Notes under the pieces: model-generated
Database searches by the model: none
Seen by the model: only the letters and a program-made list of their open reading frames with translations
Told to the model about the DNA's origin: nothing
Part shown: piece by piece, positions 1 to 8,930 of the stretch
How positions within the stretch are numbered: the stretch's first letter is position 1
How the letters are laid out: each line of letters begins with the position of its first letter
Position numbers and translations under genes: made by a program
Assembly: GCA_963765105.1 (NCBI GenBank)
Contig: CAVXUW010000004.1
Span: 1,302,001 to 1,366,000 of the forward strand
Direction: 5' to 3'
Source: CALMEC01 sp963765105
GTDB taxonomy: Bacteria > Actinomycetota > Thermoleophilia > Miltoncostaeales > Miltoncostaeaceae
DNA length: 64,000 bases

Positions 1-444
1 CTTCTGGTGATCGCCGGCATCGGTGAGCTCCGCGACGCGCTCACCCAACGCGCAGCCGAGCTGGGCGTCACCGACCGCATCCGTTTTGTGGGCAAGGTGC
101 CTCACGACGAGGTGGCGTGGTGGATGGCCGCCGGCGACGTCTTCTGCCTCCCCAGCCTGAGTGAGGGCCTTCCCACCGTGGTGTGTGAGGCGATGGCCTG
201 TGCCCGGGCGGTGGTGGCCACCGCCGTGGACGGCACGCCCGAGATCGTGGATGACGAACACACGGGTCTTCTGGTGCCACCGCGTAACACCGATGCCTTG
301 GCCGGGGCCCTGCGTCGCCTATTGGCCGACGCGCCGCTTCGTGAGCGGTTCGAGACCGAATCACTTGCGCGCGCCACCCGCACCTATACGTGGGATGCCA
401 ACGCCCGGGCATACACCACGCTCTACGAAGCAATCGCTCGGTGA
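1..444 (+). CDS. Glycosyltransferase family 4, C-terminal part (5' end outside window)
   Basis: The reading frame is open from the first base, so only the C-terminal GT-B half of a retaining glycosyltransferase is present. The sugar-nucleotide-binding signature EGLPTVVCE (an E-x7-E motif) lies at about nt 163-189, followed by the usual GTPEIV...GLLVPP segment. Family knowledge: GT4 enzymes transfer a sugar from a nucleotide donor to a lipid-linked acceptor on the cytoplasmic membrane face. Its TGA overlaps the GTG of the next glycosyltransferase (GTGA), so it is inferred to be the upstream member of the polysaccharide operon. Donor and acceptor sugars cannot be told. Confidence 0.85.
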   Translation, partial: LLVIAGIGELRDALTQRAAELGVTDRIRFVGKVPHDEVAWWMAAGDVFCLPSLSEGLPTVVCEAMACARAVVATAVDGTPEIVDDEHTGLLVPPRNTDALAGALRRLLADAPLRERFETESLARATRTYTWDANARAYTTLYEAIAR

Positions 445-1943
445 AGAGCACCTCGCGCGCGCTGACATTGGTGGTCTCCGCCGACGACCCGACGCTGGTC
501 GATCGGCTGCGCGCGAGTGCCTGGTGGGGTGTTTCCGCAACAGTGTTTGCGCCACCCACCGACATGCGTGCCGCACGTCTCGCACGTGCCGCTGGGGCCA
601 CGTTGGGGTCGATCTGGCCCGACACATCCCGGCCTGTCGTGCGGGTGGACCAGCCATTGTCACCGGAGGAGTGGACGCAGCTGGCCGGTCACACAGCGGT
701 TGTCCCGGCATCGGTTTCGATCGACTCATCCGGATCCGTCGCCCTGCTGCGACGGGTCAACCATGCCACCGCAGAGGTGGCCGATGGTGATGGCTTGGCG
801 CTCGACGCCTGGGATGGCGCGACGGTCGACGCGCTCATTCAGGCCGGGTGGGGCCTCCCGTCGCTGACACCCGTAGCGACGTCTCGTCGACTCGACGGGC
901 TGCGAGTGATCCATGTCACCAGCGTGCATCGACCGGACGACGGACGGATCTTCCAGAAGGAGGTGCTGGCCCTGCGAGCGGCCGGGGCCGACGCCACTGT
1001 GCTGGGCCTCACCACCCGCGCATCACGCAAGGAACGCATCGGGGCTGGGCGGCAGCTCATGCGTGAAGCCGCCCGGCGCGGCGCCGACATCTACCACGTT
1101 CACGACCCCGAGCTACTGCCCGCCGCCGCCGCGCTGACCCGGTCGACCGGACGGCCGGTGATCTACGACGCGCACGAGTACTTGGGACAAACCACGCGGA
1201 CGAAACCGTGGATCCCCGCCGCACTGCGCGTGCCGGTGGCGGTGACCGTGGAACGGATGGAGCGGGTACTGGCCGCCCGGCTGGCCGCGGTGGTGACGGT
1301 GACCGAGGACATGGCGGTTGACTTCGCCGCTGCCGGCATCCCGGCCGTGAGCGTGGCGAACTACGCCCCACGAGAGCGCTTCCCCGAACCCGGGCCGCCA
1401 CCCGACCCGCTGACCGTGACCTACGTGGGTGCCCTCGACCGCTCCCGCGGACGCGACCTCATGCGTGCTGCGTTCTCACTGGTCGACGTTCCGGGTGCCC
1501 GGCTGGTGCTTGCCGGACCGGGCGACCCCGGCGACCTTCCCCCCGGCGCGGAACACCGGGGGCCCCTCCCCTACGATGCCGTCCCCGGCGTGCTGGGCGA
1601 CGCATCGGTGATCTGGATGCCGCTGCAGCGCTCACCCAACAACGACCGCGGGCGCTTGACCAAGGTGTTGGAAGCGATGGGCGCCGGGCGACCGATGGTG
1701 GTGTCCAACCTGACGCGCACCGCGGCGATCGTCCGGCAGGCCGGCTGCGGCATCGTCGTGGAGCACAACGACCCGGCCGCACATGCGGCCGCCCTCACCG
1801 AACTGCTGCGCAACCCCGACCGCGCCGCCCAGATGGGCGCCGCCGGGCGACAGGCGTTCGTGGACCGCATGACCTTCGAGGGTGAAGCCGCCAAGCTGGT
1901 GGACCTCTACGCACAGATCGCCGACGAATGGGGCCAGGCATGA
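441..1943 (+). CDS. Glycosyltransferase (GT4-like) with ~150-residue N-terminal extension
   Basis: A 500-residue protein if started at the GTG that overlaps the previous stop (GTGA); an ATG at 390 would force a 55-bp overlap and I disfavour it. Residues from about 152 onward form a GT-B glycosyltransferase: LRVIHVTSVHRPDDGRIFQK, then YHVHDPELLP near residue 218, VIYDAHEY, and a C-terminal donor domain with KVLEAMGAGRP. The first ~150 residues (ADDPTLVDRL...) match no domain I recognise and contain no obvious membrane segment. It ends in an ATGA overlap with the next glycosyltransferase, so the two are likely translationally coupled. Role inferred: adding one sugar of the exported polysaccharide repeat. 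Confidence 0.8.
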   Translation: MKSTSRALTLVVSADDPTLVDRLRASAWWGVSATVFAPPTDMRAARLARAAGATLGSIWPDTSRPVVRVDQPLSPEEWTQLAGHTAVVPASVSIDSSGSVALLRRVNHATAEVADGDGLALDAWDGATVDALIQAGWGLPSLTPVATSRRLDGLRVIHVTSVHRPDDGRIFQKEVLALRAAGADATVLGLTTRASRKERIGAGRQLMREAARRGADIYHVHDPELLPAAAALTRSTGRPVIYDAHEYLGQTTRTKPWIPAALRVPVAVTVERMERVLAARLAAVVTVTEDMAVDFAAAGIPAVSVANYAPRERFPEPGPPPDPLTVTYVGALDRSRGRDLMRAAFSLVDVPGARLVLAGPGDPGDLPPGAEHRGPLPYDAVPGVLGDASVIWMPLQRSPNNDRGRLTKVLEAMGAGRPMVVSNLTRTAAIVRQAGCGIVVEHNDPAAHAAALTELLRNPDRAAQMGAAGRQAFVDRMTFEGEAAKLVDLYAQIADEWGQA

Positions 1944-3169
1944 GGGTGCTGTACGTGTCCCAGTACTTCGTGCGGGGCGACCAGCCCGGCGGCGTGCGTC
2001 ATTGGCACCACACGCGGGCGCTGGCCGACCGCGGCCACGACGTCCACGTGGTGACCTCCTACGTCCAGCACAAGGAACGCACGGTGCCGGAACGCTACCG
2101 CGGTCGGAAGGTGGTGCGCGAGCGCGAGGACGGCCTCACGCTGTGGCGCACGTACTCCACCCCCGGGTACGGCCGCGACCTGCGCTCGCGTCTGGCCAAC
2201 TACCTGAGCTTCGCGTGGTGGGCCTTCGTGGCCGGTGTGCGGGCGCCGCGGCCGGACGTGGTGCTGGCATCGTCGCCGTCACTTCCCGCGGCTGCCGGGG
2301 CGGCCATCGTGGCGCTGGTGAAGCGCGCCCCTTTCGTGCTGGAGGTGCGTGACCTCTGGCCGGAATCGGCGATTGCGATGGGGTTGGTGCGCCGCGGAGG
2401 CGCTTTTGCGCGCATCGCATCGCTTTTGGAGTCGTTCTGCTACCGCCGGGCCCGGCACGTGGTGGCCCTCACCGAAGGAATCCGCGACGGCGTTATCGCC
2501 ACGGGCGTGACCCCCGAGAAGGTCACGCTCATCACCAACGGCGTCGACATCGGCGAGCCGGTGACGACCCCCGCCGATGTCCCCGTCCCGGCGGGTTCGT
2601 TCATCGCGATGTTCGTGGGTGGGCACGGCACCTACAGCTCGCTGGAGACGGTCCTCACCGCCGCCGACGAGCTGCGCGACACCCCACACCTGCAGATCGT
2701 GCTGGTGGGCGGGGGCGACCAGAAAGCTCAGCTTCAGCGGATGGCAACGGACCTGGCTCTGCCGAACGTGACCTTCGTGGACTCGGTGCCGAAGAGCGAG
2801 GTGCCGCGCTGGTTGGCCGCTGCCGATGTGTGCCTGTTGCCCTATCAGGACAAGCCGCTGTTTGCCGGTGCCCTGCCGAACAAGGTCTTCGACTACATGG
2901 GCGCGGCGAAACCCATCATCGCCGCCGTGCCGCGTGGGGAGCTCTCACATCTGGTCGAGACCGCCGGGTGTGGCATCGCCATCCCTCCGGAAGATCCCGC
3001 AGCCATGGCCACTGCGATACGGGAGCTGGCGGCGGATGTCGCCCGGGCGACCCGTTTGGGGGCCGCCGGGGCGGGGTTCGTGTGCACCCACTACGACCGC
3101 AAAGTTCTTGCCGAACGGTTTGTGCGAGTGATCGAGGGTTGTCACAAGTCGGGCCGGCAGAACCCGTGA
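1940..3169 (+). CDS. Glycosyltransferase family 4, WbuB-like
   Basis: 409 residues, starting at the ATG that overlaps the upstream TGA. The N-terminus VLYVSQYF...GVRHWHHTRALADRGHDVHVVTSY and the segment VLEVRDLWPES are typical of the WbuB/FnlC-like GT4 subgroup, which family knowledge links to amino-sugar (often N-acetyl-fucosamine-type) transfer in O-antigen or capsule synthesis. The C-terminal domain carries ALPNKVFDYMGAAKPIIA, the donor-binding region. It is cytoplasmic or peripheral at the inner membrane. It sits between another glycosyltransferase (4-bp overlap) and the phosphoglycosyltransferase (46-nt gap). Sugar specificity is not readable from sequence alone. Confidence 0.85.
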   Translation: MRVLYVSQYFVRGDQPGGVRHWHHTRALADRGHDVHVVTSYVQHKERTVPERYRGRKVVREREDGLTLWRTYSTPGYGRDLRSRLANYLSFAWWAFVAGVRAPRPDVVLASSPSLPAAAGAAIVALVKRAPFVLEVRDLWPESAIAMGLVRRGGAFARIASLLESFCYRRARHVVALTEGIRDGVIATGVTPEKVTLITNGVDIGEPVTTPADVPVPAGSFIAMFVGGHGTYSSLETVLTAADELRDTPHLQIVLVGGGDQKAQLQRMATDLALPNVTFVDSVPKSEVPRWLAAADVCLLPYQDKPLFAGALPNKVFDYMGAAKPIIAAVPRGELSHLVETAGCGIAIPPEDPAAMATAIRELAADVARATRLGAAGAGFVCTHYDRKVLAERFVRVIEGCHKSGRQNP

Positions 3170-3215
3170 CGCAGACGATGCATTCCGAGCGTAAAACGAC
3201 CGTCGGACGCCACCG

Positions 3216-3890
3216 ATGACCGAACCTGTGAATCCTGTGGGCGGCCACGCAAAACGTGTCATGGACCTCGCCATCGCCGTGCCGATGTTCGTGCTGCTGG
3301 CGCCAGTGATGGTGGCCATCGGCATCTGGGTGCGGCGCGACTCGCCCGGCCCCGCCCTGTTCCGCCAACGGCGCGTGGGCTTCGCCGGGCGGCCGTTCAT
3401 GCTGCTGAAGTTCCGCACCATGGTGGTGGGGGCCGAGCAGATGGGCGCGGGCCTGGCCGTGAACGTGGGTGACGATCGCATCACCCGCTCGGGGCATCTG
3501 CTGCGGCGTCTGTCGCTGGATGAGTTGCCGCAGCTGTGGAACGTGATCCGTGGCGAGATGAGCATCGTGGGACCGCGCCCGACGGTGCCGTCACAGGTGG
3601 AGCGCTACACCCCCACCCAGCGGCGGCGGCTGGAAGCGCGCCCGGGCGTCACCGGCCTGGCGCAGGTGCGGGGCCGCGCGGCGCTGCCGTGGTCGCAGCG
3701 AATCGCCATGGACATCGAGTACATCGACAGCTGGAGCCTCGCCCGCGACGCACGGATTCTGGCCCGAACGGCGTGGGTTGTGGTGCGCCGCGACGGCACC
3801 TACAAGGGCGCCACCGGTGGATTCGATCTTCCGGAACCTGGGGCGACCAGCGACACCCCGTCGGAGACCGACCCCCCGGCACACCCGTGA
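3216..3890 (+). CDS. Undecaprenyl-phosphate sugar phosphotransferase (initiating PGT)
   Basis: A 224-residue monotopic phosphoglycosyltransferase (bacterial sugar transferase family). It has one reentrant/membrane helix near residues 14-33 (MDLAIAVPMFVLLAPVMVAI), then FRQRRVG, LKFRTM, the catalytic Asp-Glu pair in LSLDELPQLWNV and the conserved SIVGPRP. Family knowledge: these enzymes move a sugar-1-phosphate from a UDP-sugar onto undecaprenyl phosphate, the first committed step of a repeat unit. The length is that of the short catalytic-core forms, without the five-helix N-terminal domain of WbaP/WcaJ. The start ATG lacks a clear Shine-Dalgarno sequence. Its presence marks the cluster as undecaprenol-linked polysaccharide synthesis. 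Confidence 0.9.
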   Translation: MTEPVNPVGGHAKRVMDLAIAVPMFVLLAPVMVAIGIWVRRDSPGPALFRQRRVGFAGRPFMLLKFRTMVVGAEQMGAGLAVNVGDDRITRSGHLLRRLSLDELPQLWNVIRGEMSIVGPRPTVPSQVERYTPTQRRRLEARPGVTGLAQVRGRAALPWSQRIAMDIEYIDSWSLARDARILARTAWVVVRRDGTYKGATGGFDLPEPGATSDTPSETDPPAHP

Positions 3891-3931
3891 GGCTTCGAGG
3901 CGCCCTGCCGAACGGGTAGATTCCCGGGCGC

Positions 3932-4741
3932 GTGGAACGGGAGATCACCCTCAGAGACTACGGTCGGGTCCTGTGGCGCGGCCGATGGGTGCTCCTCATC
4001 GCCGCGGCCGCCGCGGCTCTGGTCGCCCTCATCCTCGGAGTGGCGCGTACCACGACCTACGCCGCCAACAGCACCGTCTACATGGGCGTGGCGACGACGG
4101 CTCGCAGCAACCAGGTGGTACCCACCCCGTTTACCACTCCGGTAACCGCACTCAAGGTGCTCAGGAGCGACGAGCTTCTCACGGCGGCGGCGGACGCCGC
4201 CAAGGTCGACATTCAACGCGTGCGCGACGGGGTGTCGGCAACGGTCGAGCGCGTTCCGGGTGCCGCGGGAGGCAACGTTCCCACCGTCGCCACACTCAGC
4301 TACGTCGACAGCTCACGCGAAACGGCCATCGCCGTGGCCAACGCATATGCCGACGCGGTCTTCGAGCGCGTGAACGACCCGTACGAGAAGAACCTCGCCA
4401 TCTATGACGACATCATCAAAACGCGCGAGGCGCGGATCACCCAGCTGCAGTCCGACCTCGACACACTGCGCCGCCAGGGCGGCGCGGGAGCCTTCCCCGT
4501 CATCGCCGGCCTGAACTCCGAGCTGAGCCTGGTGCAGCTCAGCGCCGACGAAGCCAAGCTCGGACGCGCAAAGGCCGAGCAGATCGAGCGGCCCTATGTG
4601 GTGTCGGACGCCGTGTCGGCCGTCTCGTCGGCCCGACCGGGGGAGCGGCTGCGGCGCGTGATCTTCGGCGCCCTCATCGGCCTCATCCTCGGCGCGATCG
4701 TCACATTCATCTGGAGAGGAAGCCCCACCGACAATGCGTAG
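3932..4741 (+). CDS. Wzz-like polysaccharide chain-length determinant / co-polymerase
   Basis: 269 residues from a GTG start. The layout is that of Wzz/capsule biosynthesis proteins: a short cytoplasmic N-terminus (ITLRDYGRVLWRGRW), transmembrane helix at about 20-42, an extracytoplasmic domain with a predicted helical stretch near residues 150-185 (IIKTREARITQLQSDLDTLR), and a second transmembrane helix near 240-258. There is no fused or adjacent tyrosine kinase with Walker motifs. Family knowledge: such proteins set polymer length with a Wzy polymerase. No Wzy is visible in the window, so it would have to lie upstream of base 1. The gene overlaps the following lipoprotein gene by 8 bp. Confidence 0.75.
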   Translation: MEREITLRDYGRVLWRGRWVLLIAAAAAALVALILGVARTTTYAANSTVYMGVATTARSNQVVPTPFTTPVTALKVLRSDELLTAAADAAKVDIQRVRDGVSATVERVPGAAGGNVPTVATLSYVDSSRETAIAVANAYADAVFERVNDPYEKNLAIYDDIIKTREARITQLQSDLDTLRRQGGAGAFPVIAGLNSELSLVQLSADEAKLGRAKAEQIERPYVVSDAVSAVSSARPGERLRRVIFGALIGLILGAIVTFIWRGSPTDNA

Positions 4742-6176
4742 TCGCCATCTCACCACCCTCATCGCCCTCGCGGGGATCGCCGCCCTGTTTGCCGGCTGCG
4801 GGGGAGGTGGTGGCAACACGACGAAGTCCGCCGCCTCGACTGGCGAGACCCCGCCACCAACTCCCGGGTCGACAGTCACTGCGCGGGTGATCGACGGCGA
4901 TACCGAGGTCCCCGTCGCCGGGGTGCCCATCACCGCCTGGAGCGTCGACAAAGGACCGCCGTTTGGCGCGCCGGGGGTGACCGACGCCGACGGACGCTGG
5001 CCCGTCCCGGCCAACGCCGCCGGCGTGTACGTGCCACAAAACCCCACCTACCCGGAAGGCGCCGCCGGTCTCGCTCCCGGGTTCAGCGGTGAGGTGACGG
5101 TACGGCTCTACGACCCGAAGCTGCAAGCGCCCGAGTATGGCGGCGGGCCGCAACGCACACGGTATGTCCCGGGAGTCGACCTCCCCGTGCCGTCCGGCAA
5201 ACCCAATTGGGAGTACACCGGTAAGTCGCTTCTGGAGTTCCCCCCGGCCGTGGCGAACGGCGTCGCAGTGCTGACGAACAACTCTGGTCGTGTGATCGCG
5301 TTCGACGTCGCCACCGGCGAAACGCGGTGGACGCTCAAGCACACGGACACCAGCAACATCGCGGCCTCCCCGGCCATCCTCCCGAGCCTCAAATGGGTGC
5401 TCATCTCGGGCATGGACGGACGCTTGGCCGCCTACGACCTCTACACCGGCAAGCGTCAGTGGCAATTCTCCTCCGGTGGGAGCCCCATCGAGTCGTCGCC
5501 TCTGGTCATCGGCGGCACCGCCTACGTGGGTGCGTGGAACCGACGCCTCTACGCCGTGGCCACCGACACCGGCAAGCTGCGCTGGTCGTTCACCGCCAAC
5601 GCCGACATCAAGGGCAGCGCCGCCCAGGCGGGAAGTCTCGTCGTGTTCGGCGACTACTCGGGCACGGTCTACGGCGTCAACGCCGAGACTGGCAAAGAGG
5701 TGTGGCGAAACACACTCGGTAAACGCTTCTACGGCGGCCCGGCCGTCGAACGTGGTCGCGCCGTCATCGGTGATGTGGGCGGCGCCGTCATCGCCTTCGA
5801 TCCCGCCACCGGCAAACAGCTGTGGCGACGCGGTACCGGCGCTTTCGTCTACGCAAGCCCCGCCATCGCGAACGGCACCGTCTTCATCGGGTCGTACACC
5901 GGCCGGTTCGAGGCACTCAACATTCGTAACGGTGGCGTGAAGTGGTCATTCAACGCCGGCGGGCGCATCGGCGGATCAGCCGGAGTGGTGGGCAAGACCG
6001 TCTACGTCTCAACCCTCGCGCGCGCCGGTCAGCCGGACCGCACCTACGGCCTCGACGTCGCCACCGGCAAGAGGGTGTGGCAAGGCGACGACGGGCGCTA
6101 CTCGCCGGCCGTCGCGGCGGGCCGCACGCTCTTCATTGTCGGCCGCACCTCGATGTATGCCTACCGCACGCCGTAA
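4734..6176 (+). CDS. PQQ-like beta-propeller lipoprotein with N-terminal regulatory-type domain
   Basis: 480 residues. The N-terminus is a lipoprotein signal with lipobox LFAGC (Cys22), then a Gly/Ser/Thr linker. Residues ~45-125 look like a carboxypeptidase-regulatory/transthyretin-like fold (TARVIDGDTEVPVAGVPITA). Residues ~150-480 carry repeated PQQ-type blades: AFDVATGETRW, AYDLYTGKRQW, AVATDTGKLRW, GVNAETGKEVW, AFDPATGKQLW, GLDVATGKRVW. It should be anchored outside the cytoplasmic membrane. Repeats of this kind often act as scaffolds (as in BamB) rather than as quinoprotein enzymes, and I see no dehydrogenase active-site signature. It is followed at once by a paralogous propeller gene. 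Its function in the polysaccharide operon is inferred, possibly as an assembly or docking factor. Confidence 0.75.
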   Translation: MRSRHLTTLIALAGIAALFAGCGGGGGNTTKSAASTGETPPPTPGSTVTARVIDGDTEVPVAGVPITAWSVDKGPPFGAPGVTDADGRWPVPANAAGVYVPQNPTYPEGAAGLAPGFSGEVTVRLYDPKLQAPEYGGGPQRTRYVPGVDLPVPSGKPNWEYTGKSLLEFPPAVANGVAVLTNNSGRVIAFDVATGETRWTLKHTDTSNIAASPAILPSLKWVLISGMDGRLAAYDLYTGKRQWQFSSGGSPIESSPLVIGGTAYVGAWNRRLYAVATDTGKLRWSFTANADIKGSAAQAGSLVVFGDYSGTVYGVNAETGKEVWRNTLGKRFYGGPAVERGRAVIGDVGGAVIAFDPATGKQLWRRGTGAFVYASPAIANGTVFIGSYTGRFEALNIRNGGVKWSFNAGGRIGGSAGVVGKTVYVSTLARAGQPDRTYGLDVATGKRVWQGDDGRYSPAVAAGRTLFIVGRTSMYAYRTP

Positions 6177-7377
6177 AGGCGCCATCGCCGCCCTCGCCGG
6201 GCTCATCGCCGCGGGTGGCGGCTACCTCGCCTATCGCACCATCGTCTCCCCGTCCGGCGAGCGTGAGGGCACGCGCGACGGTTTCGTGGCCACCGAGGCC
6301 GCCGCGCCCACCGTTCCTGGCGCCTGGCCGGAGTACGGGTTCGATGCCCAACGGCGCCGCGCCAACGAGGCTCTGCGGCTGGAACCCCCGTTTCGTGAGC
6401 GCTGGCAGTTCGATGCCGAGTCCCTGATCGAGTTCCCCCCCGTCATCGCCGACGACCGCGCCATCGTTGGTCTCAACGACGGTCGTGCCCTGGCCCTCGA
6501 CCTCGCCACCGGGCGGAAAAAGTGGGAGGTGAAGCTGGAGGGGCAGATCGCCTCCTCGCCCGCCGTTGCCGACTCGGCCGTCCTCATCACCACCACCCGT
6601 GGCCGTCTCGTCAGCCTCGACGCCACGAGCGGCAAACGACGGTGGCAGAAACGCATCGGAACGAAGAGTGAGTCCTCACCGCTGGTGGTGGGCGACTCGG
6701 CCTACGTGGCCACGCTGGACGGTGGCGTGCTGCGCGTGCGCGTGCGCGACGGCTCGGTGGTGTGGAGCGCCACCGCGCCCGGAGCGATCAAAGCAAGCCT
6801 TGCGGTTGCCGGCAAGAACGTGGTGGTGGGCGACTACTCGGGCAAGGTGTCGGCGTTTGCGCAGGCCGATGGCAAGCTCGTGTGGCGCGTGGCGAGTCCC
6901 GGACCGCGCTTTCGCGGCTCCGGCCGGTTTTACGCCGGACCCGCGGTGGCCTACGGTCGTGTCTACATCGGCAACATCAACGGCTACGCGATGGCACTCG
7001 ATGCACGCACCGGCAAGGAACGCTGGGTGCGGGTGGTCGACGGCTTCATCTACTCGAGCGCCGCCGTGGCGAAGGAGACCGTCTTTTTCGGCAGCTACGA
7101 CAAGCGCTTCTACGCCGTGAACGCTGTCACCGGCAAGAAGCGTTGGACATTCGACGCCGGCGAGCGGATCTCCGGCTCGCCCACCGTCATCGGCCGGCTG
7201 GTTTTCGTCTCTACCCTCGCCCCCGCCGGGCGCAAAGGCGTCACCACCGCTCTCGACGTTGACACGGGAAAGACGGTTTGGTCGCTGCCGGATGGCCGCT
7301 ACAGCCCGGCCGTCGCGGTCGACGGCACGCTGCTGATCTGCGGACGCGAGATTCTGTACGGGTTCACCCCCGCGTGA
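6157..7377 (+). CDS. PQQ-like beta-propeller protein, membrane-anchored paralogue
   Basis: 406 residues from the ATG that gives MPTARRKGAIAALAGLIAAG, a basic n-region followed by a transmembrane anchor (about residues 8-27); a TTG 21 nt upstream is possible but less natural. After a linker the protein repeats the blade pattern of its neighbour: ALDLATGRKKW, SLDATSGKRRW, ALDARTGKERW, AVNAVTGKKRW, ALDVDTGKTVW. The stretch FREWRQFDAESLIEFPPV-like region near the first blade parallels the neighbour's SLLEFPPAV, so the pair arose by tandem duplication (inference). It lacks the lipobox and the regulatory-type domain. The gene overlaps its neighbour by 20 bp and its stop overlaps the MurJ GTG (GTGA). 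Confidence 0.75.
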   Translation: MPTARRKGAIAALAGLIAAGGGYLAYRTIVSPSGEREGTRDGFVATEAAAPTVPGAWPEYGFDAQRRRANEALRLEPPFRERWQFDAESLIEFPPVIADDRAIVGLNDGRALALDLATGRKKWEVKLEGQIASSPAVADSAVLITTTRGRLVSLDATSGKRRWQKRIGTKSESSPLVVGDSAYVATLDGGVLRVRVRDGSVVWSATAPGAIKASLAVAGKNVVVGDYSGKVSAFAQADGKLVWRVASPGPRFRGSGRFYAGPAVAYGRVYIGNINGYAMALDARTGKERWVRVVDGFIYSSAAVAKETVFFGSYDKRFYAVNAVTGKKRWTFDAGERISGSPTVIGRLVFVSTLAPAGRKGVTTALDVDTGKTVWSLPDGRYSPAVAVDGTLLICGREILYGFTPA

Positions 7378-8930
7378 ACCGCTCCGCGCTGGCGCGCGCG
7401 GCCGTCATCGTCGCGACACTCGGGGTGCTCTCCCGGTTACTCGGTTTCGTTCGCGAAGCTGTGCTGGCCCGCGCCTTCGGCACCCAGGGCGCCTTGGGCG
7501 GCCAGGCCGACGCGTTTAGCAACGCGCTGTTTCTTGTCAACACCGTCGCCGCTGTGCTGCTGTACGTGCTGGTTGCCCTCGTAATTCCCCACTTCGAATC
7601 CGAGCGCCAGGAACGCGGTGAGGAGTCGGCCTGGCGACTCATCTGGGTGGTGGCCACCTACGTCGTGCTGGGACTCGTGGCCGTGGCCGTCTTCATCGCC
7701 ATCTGGCCGGAGGCGCCGGTGGCCCTGTTTGGCCTTGACGATCGCCGCGAGGCGTACATGATCGATTTGGTGCAGATCATGTCTGTGGGCCTGGCGCTGC
7801 AAGGGCTGTCGGGTCTGCTGACCGCTGTGCTCCAGTCCCAGCGTCGCTTCGTCGGTCCGGCCGCAGTGGGCGTGGCGTTTAACCTCGGAATCATCCTCGG
7901 CCTCGCGATCGGCGGCGGCACCGTCCGTGCCGCGGCCTGGGGTGTCGTGGCCGGAGCCAGCGCACAGGTTGCCTTTCAGCTGCCGCAGCTCATCGGCGTG
8001 CTGCGAAGCGCGCGCGGCCGTCCGGCACTTCGTCACGCCCGGCTGGGGGCCGTCTCCATGGCCGCGGTGCCCGTGGTGGCCGCGTCGCTTCTTCAGCAGA
8101 TCAACGGCTTCACCGACAAGCTCTTTGCCGGCACGCTGGAGGAGGGCCGGGTCGCGGCCCTCGGGTATGCCAACGCCGCAGGGGCGGCGCCACGTACGGT
8201 GCTTCTGGTTCCCCTGCTCACCCCGTTCTTCCCGCTGATCTCCCGCATGGTGGCCGAACGGCGTGATGCCGCGAGCGCCGGCGTCTTCACCCGCGCCGCC
8301 GCCGTGCTGGGCCTCGTATCGATTCCCCTCACGGCGTTTCTCATGCTCTTTCCCACCGAGATCTCCCGCCTGCTCTTTGGGGGAGCCAAGTGCGGCGACG
8401 TCTGCGTAGCGACCATCTCCGACCCGTTGCGGTTCTACGCCCTGGCCATCTGGGCGGCGTTCATGGGCTATCTGCTCAATCGCATGCTCTCGGCCCTCCA
8501 CCGCCCGCGCGACATCATGGTTGCCACCGTGATCACCGTCGTCATCACCATCGCCCTGGACCTCGTGTTGCTCGGACCGATGGGCATCGCCGGCCTGGCC
8601 CTCGCCACTGCAATCGGCATCGTCGTGAACGCGCTCATCACCGCGGCGATGCTGCGGCGCCACATGCCCGATCTGCAGATGATGGCGGTCGGTGTCCAGC
8701 AGGTCCGCCTCCTCGCCGCGGGCGCGGTGGCAGCGGCGGCGGCGTTCGGCGCCACACAACTTCTCGACCTCTCACCCACAACCGCGGGCCGGGCCGCGAT
8801 CGTGCTCACGCTCGGGGCCGTGGTCGGGGCACTGGTGTACCTCGCCGCGGCCCGTGTGGTGGCCGCCCCGGCGCTGGCCGAAGGGGCCCGGTCGCTCCGT
8901 TCGCTTCGCGGCCGTCGGGGCGACGCATGA
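7374..8930 (+). CDS. murJ: MurJ/MviN-family lipid-linked oligosaccharide flippase
   Basis: 518 residues starting at GTG 7374, which overlaps the upstream TGA; upstream in-frame codons (7278 on) belong to the propeller gene. The N-terminus has the MurJ hallmark GVLSRLLGFVREAVLARAFG, followed by about 14 hydrophobic segments across the length, as expected for MATE-like MOP-superfamily flippases. Family knowledge: MurJ moves lipid II across the cytoplasmic membrane. Here it lies inside a polysaccharide operon, where a Wzx protein would normally be, so it may instead flip the operon's own undecaprenol-linked unit (inference). Whether the genome has a second murJ cannot be seen. Its TGA overlaps the next ATG. 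Confidence 0.85.
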   Translation: MNRSALARAAVIVATLGVLSRLLGFVREAVLARAFGTQGALGGQADAFSNALFLVNTVAAVLLYVLVALVIPHFESERQERGEESAWRLIWVVATYVVLGLVAVAVFIAIWPEAPVALFGLDDRREAYMIDLVQIMSVGLALQGLSGLLTAVLQSQRRFVGPAAVGVAFNLGIILGLAIGGGTVRAAAWGVVAGASAQVAFQLPQLIGVLRSARGRPALRHARLGAVSMAAVPVVAASLLQQINGFTDKLFAGTLEEGRVAALGYANAAGAAPRTVLLVPLLTPFFPLISRMVAERRDAASAGVFTRAAAVLGLVSIPLTAFLMLFPTEISRLLFGGAKCGDVCVATISDPLRFYALAIWAAFMGYLLNRMLSALHRPRDIMVATVITVVITIALDLVLLGPMGIAGLALATAIGIVVNALITAAMLRRHMPDLQMMAVGVQQVRLLAAGAVAAAAAFGATQLLDLSPTTAGRAAIVLTLGAVVGALVYLAAARVVAAPALAEGARSLRSLRGRRGDA

